From Thermoanaerobacterium sp. (lineage in GTDB: Bacteria; Bacillota; Thermoanaerobacteria; Thermoanaerobacterales; Thermoanaerobacteraceae): a DNA stretch of 9,973 nt. Below the pieces are notes generated by a model. The model had not been told where the DNA came from, ran no database searches, and saw only the letters and a program-made list of their open reading frames with translations. The stretch covers positions 1 through 9,973 of the forward strand of contig JASBVU010000041.1 in assembly GCA_029960905.1 (NCBI GenBank), in the 5' to 3' direction. A program made the position numbers and the translations under genes. Of this stretch, positions 7,028 through 9,973 are shown piece after piece. The stretch's first letter is position 1. Every line of letters begins with the position of its first letter.

Positions 7028-7450
7028 TCAATTAACCTCCCGCACCGTTAAATGTAGTTCATTATCGCTTAATACTCTTTCATCTAAATCAATTGCATAT
7101 TTGAGTTTTAACTCTCCACCATTTTCTGTCAAACTTACTTTGATTTCATCAGATCTTACACCAAGCATTATATTGCCGTAAGGAGTCACATAGTTTGATT
7201 CATGCCTTGTGTTCTTTTCAAATATCATCTTTGATTGATTGTCTCCAAATCTCATTAAGATTACTGAATCTTCGCCAACTTTCAATGTAGTCGTCGTCTT
7301 GTCTAAGCCGGAAAGCTCCGATTCATCGTACTTTATATAGTAGTATTCACCTTTTTTCAAAAATTCACCCTCTGTTATAAGTTCTATCGTATCTGTCTCA
7401 TTTTGCGCATTCTTCTGTGTGCCTTTAACCGTAATCAAAGCTTTTTTCAA
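7028..7450 (-). CDS. ywiB: DUF1934 (YwiB-like) beta-barrel protein
   Basis: This is a small cytoplasmic protein of about 140 residues, rich in predicted beta strands, with the NYVTPYGNIMLGV core and the alternating pattern of DUF1934 proteins. These are predicted calycin-like barrels of unknown biochemical role. In Bacillus subtilis the family member ywiB also sits directly before argS, which supports the assignment. The frame is open back to an ATG at 7486 inside ddl, but that would add 12 poorly related residues. I choose TTG at 7450-7448 because AGGGGAG (7463-7457) directly follows the ddl stop and lies 6 nt upstream of it. Downstream, argS begins 1 nt after this stop. Confidence 0.85.
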   Translation of the reverse strand: MKKALITVKGTQKNAQNETDTIELITEGEFLKKGEYYYIKYDESELSGLDKTTTTLKVGEDSVILMRFGDNQSKMIFEKNTRHESNYVTPYGNIMLGVRSDEIKVSLTENGGELKLKYAIDLDERVLSDNELHLTVREVN

Positions 7451-7463
7451 GCCAAACTCCCCT

Positions 7464-8552
7464 TTACCAGTTTGTACATTTCTCATTGTGGGCAGATAAA
7501 GCCAACTGTATCAGTTCATCAATCAGTTTGCTGTATGATTTCCCCGATGCTTCCCAAAGCTTAGGATACATGCTGATTTGCGTAAATCCTGGAATTGTAT
7601 TTAGTTCATTTAAGTAAACTTTCCCTGTATTTTTGTCCATCAAAAAGTCTACTCTGGCCATACCTCTTGCGTCCAATGCAATATACGCTTTTATGGCTAA
7701 CTCTCTTATCTCCTCCATTTTAGCATCAGGTATAGGCGCTGGAATGAAAAGTTTTGATGCTTCATCAAAATATTTTGCATCATAATCGTAAAATTCATGT
7801 GCAGGAACAATCTCACCAGCAACAGATGCTTCTGGATTGTCATTGCCTAAAACGGAACACTCAATTTCTCTTGCATCAATACCTTCTTCTACAATAATCT
7901 TTCTATCATACTTTGCTGCAATTTTCAAGGCATCAAATAGCTCACCCTCATTGTGAACTTTTGTTATCCCTACACTTGAACCCATATTTGCAGGTTTTAC
8001 AAAGCAAGGATATCCAATCTTTTCTGATATTTCACTTCTTATCTTTTCGTGATTACCTGAATCATTTAAATCCTTTCTGTATACTACCGTAAATTTCGGC
8101 GTAGGTATGCCGGATTCCAAGAATATCCTTTTTGAAAAGACTTTATCCATGCACAATGATGATGAAAGCACATTAGGCCCAACATACGGCATCTCTAAAA
8201 GCTCCAAAAGGCCCTGTACTGTTCCATCTTCTCCATTGGGGCCATGCAAAACTGGAAAAACTACATCAATTGGATAAAATTCATAACTGTTTTCTTTAAA
8301 TGCAATTATTCCTTTGTACTTAGTTGAAGGTCCTATCAAAGCAGGCACAGCTTCTTTTTCCCATTCACCCGTCGCAATCTTGTCAACATCTCCGCTGTAT
8401 AAATACCATTGACCGCTTTTTGTTATGCCTACCATATAAACTTCGTATTTTTCTTTATCTATATTGTTAATTATAGAAGTGGCCGAAGCCCTCGAAACTT
8501 CATGCTCTCCAGACTGCCCCCCAAATAATAAAGCTACTTTTAGCTTCTCCAT
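7464..8552 (-). CDS. ddl: D-alanine--D-alanine ligase
   Basis: This ATP-grasp enzyme joins two D-alanines for peptidoglycan precursors. In its 362 residues the N-terminal segment KVALLFGGQSGEHEVS carries the family signature. HGPNGEDGTVQG and the VGPNVLSSSLCMDK stretch form the substrate and nucleotide region. EEGIDAREIECSVLGN and the omega-loop YDYDAKY follow, and VDFLMD then LNELNTIPGF hold the metal ligands. The YxxKY omega-loop fits D-Ala-D-Ala ligases rather than D-lactate or D-serine vancomycin-resistance types. The open frame could begin at TTG 8573 or ATG 8564, but neither has a well-spaced ribosome binding site. ATG 8552 gives the usual start of the family (MEKLKVALLFGG), with AAGGA 12 nt upstream, a somewhat long gap. 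It heads the operon with ywiB and argS. Confidence 0.95.
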   Translation of the reverse strand: MEKLKVALLFGGQSGEHEVSRASATSIINNIDKEKYEVYMVGITKSGQWYLYSGDVDKIATGEWEKEAVPALIGPSTKYKGIIAFKENSYEFYPIDVVFPVLHGPNGEDGTVQGLLELLEMPYVGPNVLSSSLCMDKVFSKRIFLESGIPTPKFTVVYRKDLNDSGNHEKIRSEISEKIGYPCFVKPANMGSSVGITKVHNEGELFDALKIAAKYDRKIIVEEGIDAREIECSVLGNDNPEASVAGEIVPAHEFYDYDAKYFDEASKLFIPAPIPDAKMEEIRELAIKAYIALDARGMARVDFLMDKNTGKVYLNELNTIPGFTQISMYPKLWEASGKSYSKLIDELIQLALSAHNEKCTNW

Positions 8553-8614
8553 AGAAGAATTCATTCCTTTCAAATAATCTACATATAATTAATTATGTAT
8601 TATTTATTAATTAT

Positions 8615-8643
8615 ATTCTAACCCTTTAGAAATATGGATTCAA
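8615..8643 (-). promoter_or_regulatory. Promoter of the ddl-ywiB-argS operon
   Basis: On the minus strand TTGAAT (8643-8638), a 17 nt spacer and TAGAAT (8620-8615) form a good vegetative-type promoter. RNA would start near 8608, giving a leader of about 55 nt. The leader DNA contains ACATA and TATGT half-sites 8 nt apart (about 8581-8598), an AT-rich imperfect palindrome of unknown meaning. I see no riboswitch or T-box in so short a leader. Confidence 0.6.
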
Positions 8644-8663
8644 GCTAAAGTTTTGCAATAGGA

Positions 8664-8692
8664 TAAAATATTAAGGCGGATAAATCCGCCTT
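8664..8692 (-). terminator. Intrinsic terminator after argR
   Basis: An 8 bp stem, AAGGCGGA (8673-8680) with TCCGCCTT (8685-8692) around a TAAA loop, begins at the argR stop codon. On the minus strand it is followed by AATATTTT. Core stem and position match the terminator after argS closely. It separates arcC-argR from the ddl operon. Confidence 0.75.
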
Positions 8693-9153
8693 TAATAATA
8701 ACACAGCATACCTTCATTTTTGAAAATTTCTTTAGCCACTTTAATGCTTGCTTTTCTTACCAATATAAAAATTGTATTATCCCCAGCTACAGAGCCAACG
8801 ATGTCATCGCATTTTAATAGATCAATGGCTTCAGCTACAGCAGATGCCGTTCCCGGCAGTGTCTTTATGACAATAATATTTCCATTGCATTTAATGTCGA
8901 CTATTGATTTTAAAAAATTGTTCTTTGGAATATCAAAATCTTCATTAAAAGCATATTTATATGATTTCCTATCTGTGCTTGGTACTTTTATTAACTTTAG
9001 TTCTTTAATATCCTGAGAGATCGTCGATTGTGTTGCTATAATTTTATTTAGCTTAAGCTCTTCAATAAGCTGCCTTTGGTTCATTATCTCTTTTGTCTTT
9101 ATTATCTCAATTATCTTTGACTGTCGTAAGTCCTTTTGATTATAAGCCATCAT
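8692..9153 (-). CDS. argR: Arginine repressor ArgR/AhrC
   Basis: This arginine-responsive DNA-binding protein represses arginine synthesis genes and can activate catabolic ones. In its 153 residues a winged helix-turn-helix covers about 1-70 (recognition helix around STISQDIKELKLIK). The C-terminal hexamer-forming domain has LPGTASAVAEAID and the arginine-contacting GDNTIFIL segment. Length is typical. The frame is open to an ATG at 9186, but that would add 11 hydrophobic residues not seen in the family. I choose ATG 9153 because AAGGTGG (9168-9162) lies 8 nt upstream; the adjacent ATG at 9150 is also possible. It starts 44 nt after arcC with no clear promoter between, so both are probably one transcript ending at the downstream terminator. 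Control of arcC by ArgR is a reasonable inference. Confidence 0.95.
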   Translation of the reverse strand: MMAYNQKDLRQSKIIEIIKTKEIMNQRQLIEELKLNKIIATQSTISQDIKELKLIKVPSTDRKSYKYAFNEDFDIPKNNFLKSIVDIKCNGNIIVIKTLPGTASAVAEAIDLLKCDDIVGSVAGDNTIFILVRKASIKVAKEIFKNEGMLCYY

Positions 9154-9197
9154 TATAAAAACCACCTTCGTAAGTATCCATAGCACTTTACAATATT

Positions 9198-9973
9198 TTA
9201 AGCTTTTAAATCGGCAAGTTTTCTTTCGACAACAGGACTTAAGATTATAGAAGTTCCACTTCTACCCATCACTGCCAACCTTGCTTTGCTTAATGATGCT
9301 ATTATTGACTTGCGCCTTGGATTAGACTCTGCAAACATTATTGCTGCTTTGACTTTAGGTAGCATTGAGCCCTCTGCAAAATGTCCTTCCTCTATATACT
9401 TCTTAGCTTCTTCAATCGTCAGCATTGATAAGTTTTTCTGATCTGGTTTATTGAAGTTTATTGCTACTTGTTCCACCGCCGTAAGTATCATGAGAATATC
9501 AGCATTTAAAATTTCAGCCAACTTTTCAGAAGCCAGATCCTTATCTATAACTGCTGCAACACCTTTTAAGCTTCCATCTTCATTTTCAATTACTGGCACG
9601 CCACCACCGCCTACCGCAATAACCACATGACCTGCATTAACAATCGTTTTTATCAGTTCCTCTTCCACGATTTTTTTAGGCATTGGTGATGCAACAACTC
9701 TTCTATAACCTCTGCCAGCATCTTCTTTCATTACATATCCTTTTTCTTCCATCAACTTTTTAGCTTGTTCTTCAGTAAAGAATGAACCTACAGGTTTTGT
9801 AGGATTTTTAAAACCCGGATCATCCTTATCAACTACTACCTGCGTAACCACAGATGCAACATCTTTATTGATGCCTCTTTTTATCATCTCATCTCTAATC
9901 GCCTGTTGTAGGTGATACCCAATGTATCCTTGACTGAATGCACCGCATTCAGGAAAAGGCATAACAGGTATAT
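9198..9973 (-). CDS. arcC: Carbamate kinase (N-terminus beyond the right edge)
   Basis: This enzyme moves phosphate between carbamoyl phosphate and ADP, giving ATP at the end of arginine deiminase or similar fermentative pathways. About 258 residues are visible of a usual 310 or so. The frame stays open to the edge and reads IPVMPFPECGAFSQG, matching the family's MPLDxCGAMSQG region, so roughly 50-70 N-terminal residues lie outside. The ATG at 9962 is an internal methionine, not the start. GRGYRRVVASPMP, the glycine-rich VIAVGGGGVPV, GVAAVIDKDLAS and FAEGSMLPKVKAA are all present and intact. argR follows 44 nt downstream. That fits arginine catabolism, though arcA and arcB, if present, would be outside this window, and another carbamoyl phosphate source is possible. 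Confidence 0.95.
   Translation of the reverse strand, partial: IPVMPFPECGAFSQGYIGYHLQQAIRDEMIKRGINKDVASVVTQVVVDKDDPGFKNPTKPVGSFFTEEQAKKLMEEKGYVMKEDAGRGYRRVVASPMPKKIVEEELIKTIVNAGHVVIAVGGGGVPVIENEDGSLKGVAAVIDKDLASEKLAEILNADILMILTAVEQVAINFNKPDQKNLSMLTIEEAKKYIEEGHFAEGSMLPKVKAAIMFAESNPRRKSIIASLSKARLAVMGRSGTSIILSPVVERKLADLKA

Noticed and set aside
6188..7051. Plus-strand open frames opposite argS
   Set aside because: Antisense shadows; the minus strand encodes a complete ArgS with both catalytic motifs.
8581..8610. ARG box in front of ddl
   Set aside because: The ACATA/TATGT palindrome is about the right length, but the TGAAT/ATTCA half-site core is absent and the region is so AT-rich that chance palindromes are expected.
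8574..8691. T-box or other riboswitch before the ddl operon
   Set aside because: The leader after the promoter is only about 55 nt, with no T-box sequence and no second terminator hairpin.
9154..9186. N-terminal extension of ArgR from the upstream ATG at 9186
   Set aside because: It would add 11 hydrophobic residues absent from the family, and the ribosome binding site AAGGTGG lies within this extension, correctly spaced for ATG 9153.

Overview
The window is about 10 kb of AT-rich DNA from what looks like a low-GC, Gram-positive anaerobe of the Clostridia. A thermophile of the Thermoanaerobacterium/Thermoanaerobacter type is my guess from protein style, TTG start codons and strong AGGAGG-type ribosome binding sites; this is inference, not a database match. 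Every gene I can support lies on the minus strand, so transcription runs from the right edge to the left edge.

In transcription order: (1) 9973-8692, the C-terminal three quarters of a carbamate kinase (arcC), then the arginine repressor argR, closed by an intrinsic terminator. (2) 8643-5321, a promoter and the operon ddl (D-Ala-D-Ala ligase), ywiB (DUF1934) and argS (arginyl-tRNA synthetase), closed by a terminator almost identical to the one after argR. (3) 5297-2868, a membrane-anchored MutS-like ATPase and a UPF0173-type metallo-beta-lactamase-fold hydrolase. (4) 2867-2355, a gene-free stretch of about 500 bases that is not empty. It holds a chain of hairpins on the minus strand, a short degenerate motif repeated about twelve times, and a strong intrinsic terminator. 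(5) 2360-1, a promoter with a palindromic operator, then an ABC-2 export operon: ATPase, permease, and the start of a second permease cut by the left edge.

The protein genes are mostly housekeeping. The arginine theme (arcC, argR, argS) and the cell-wall gene ddl sit together. The ABC operon looks like a regulated drug or lipid exporter, but its regulator is not in the window.

The best candidate for something undescribed is the structured region 2355-2829. Five hairpins have 10 to 14 bp stems (one with a GAAA tetraloop), and every imperfect pair in them is G-U if read as minus-strand RNA but A-C if read from the plus strand. That points to selection on a minus-strand RNA of about 475 nt. I do not recognise it as a known class, and comparison with OLE, ROOL, GOLLD and similar large RNAs is the decisive test.
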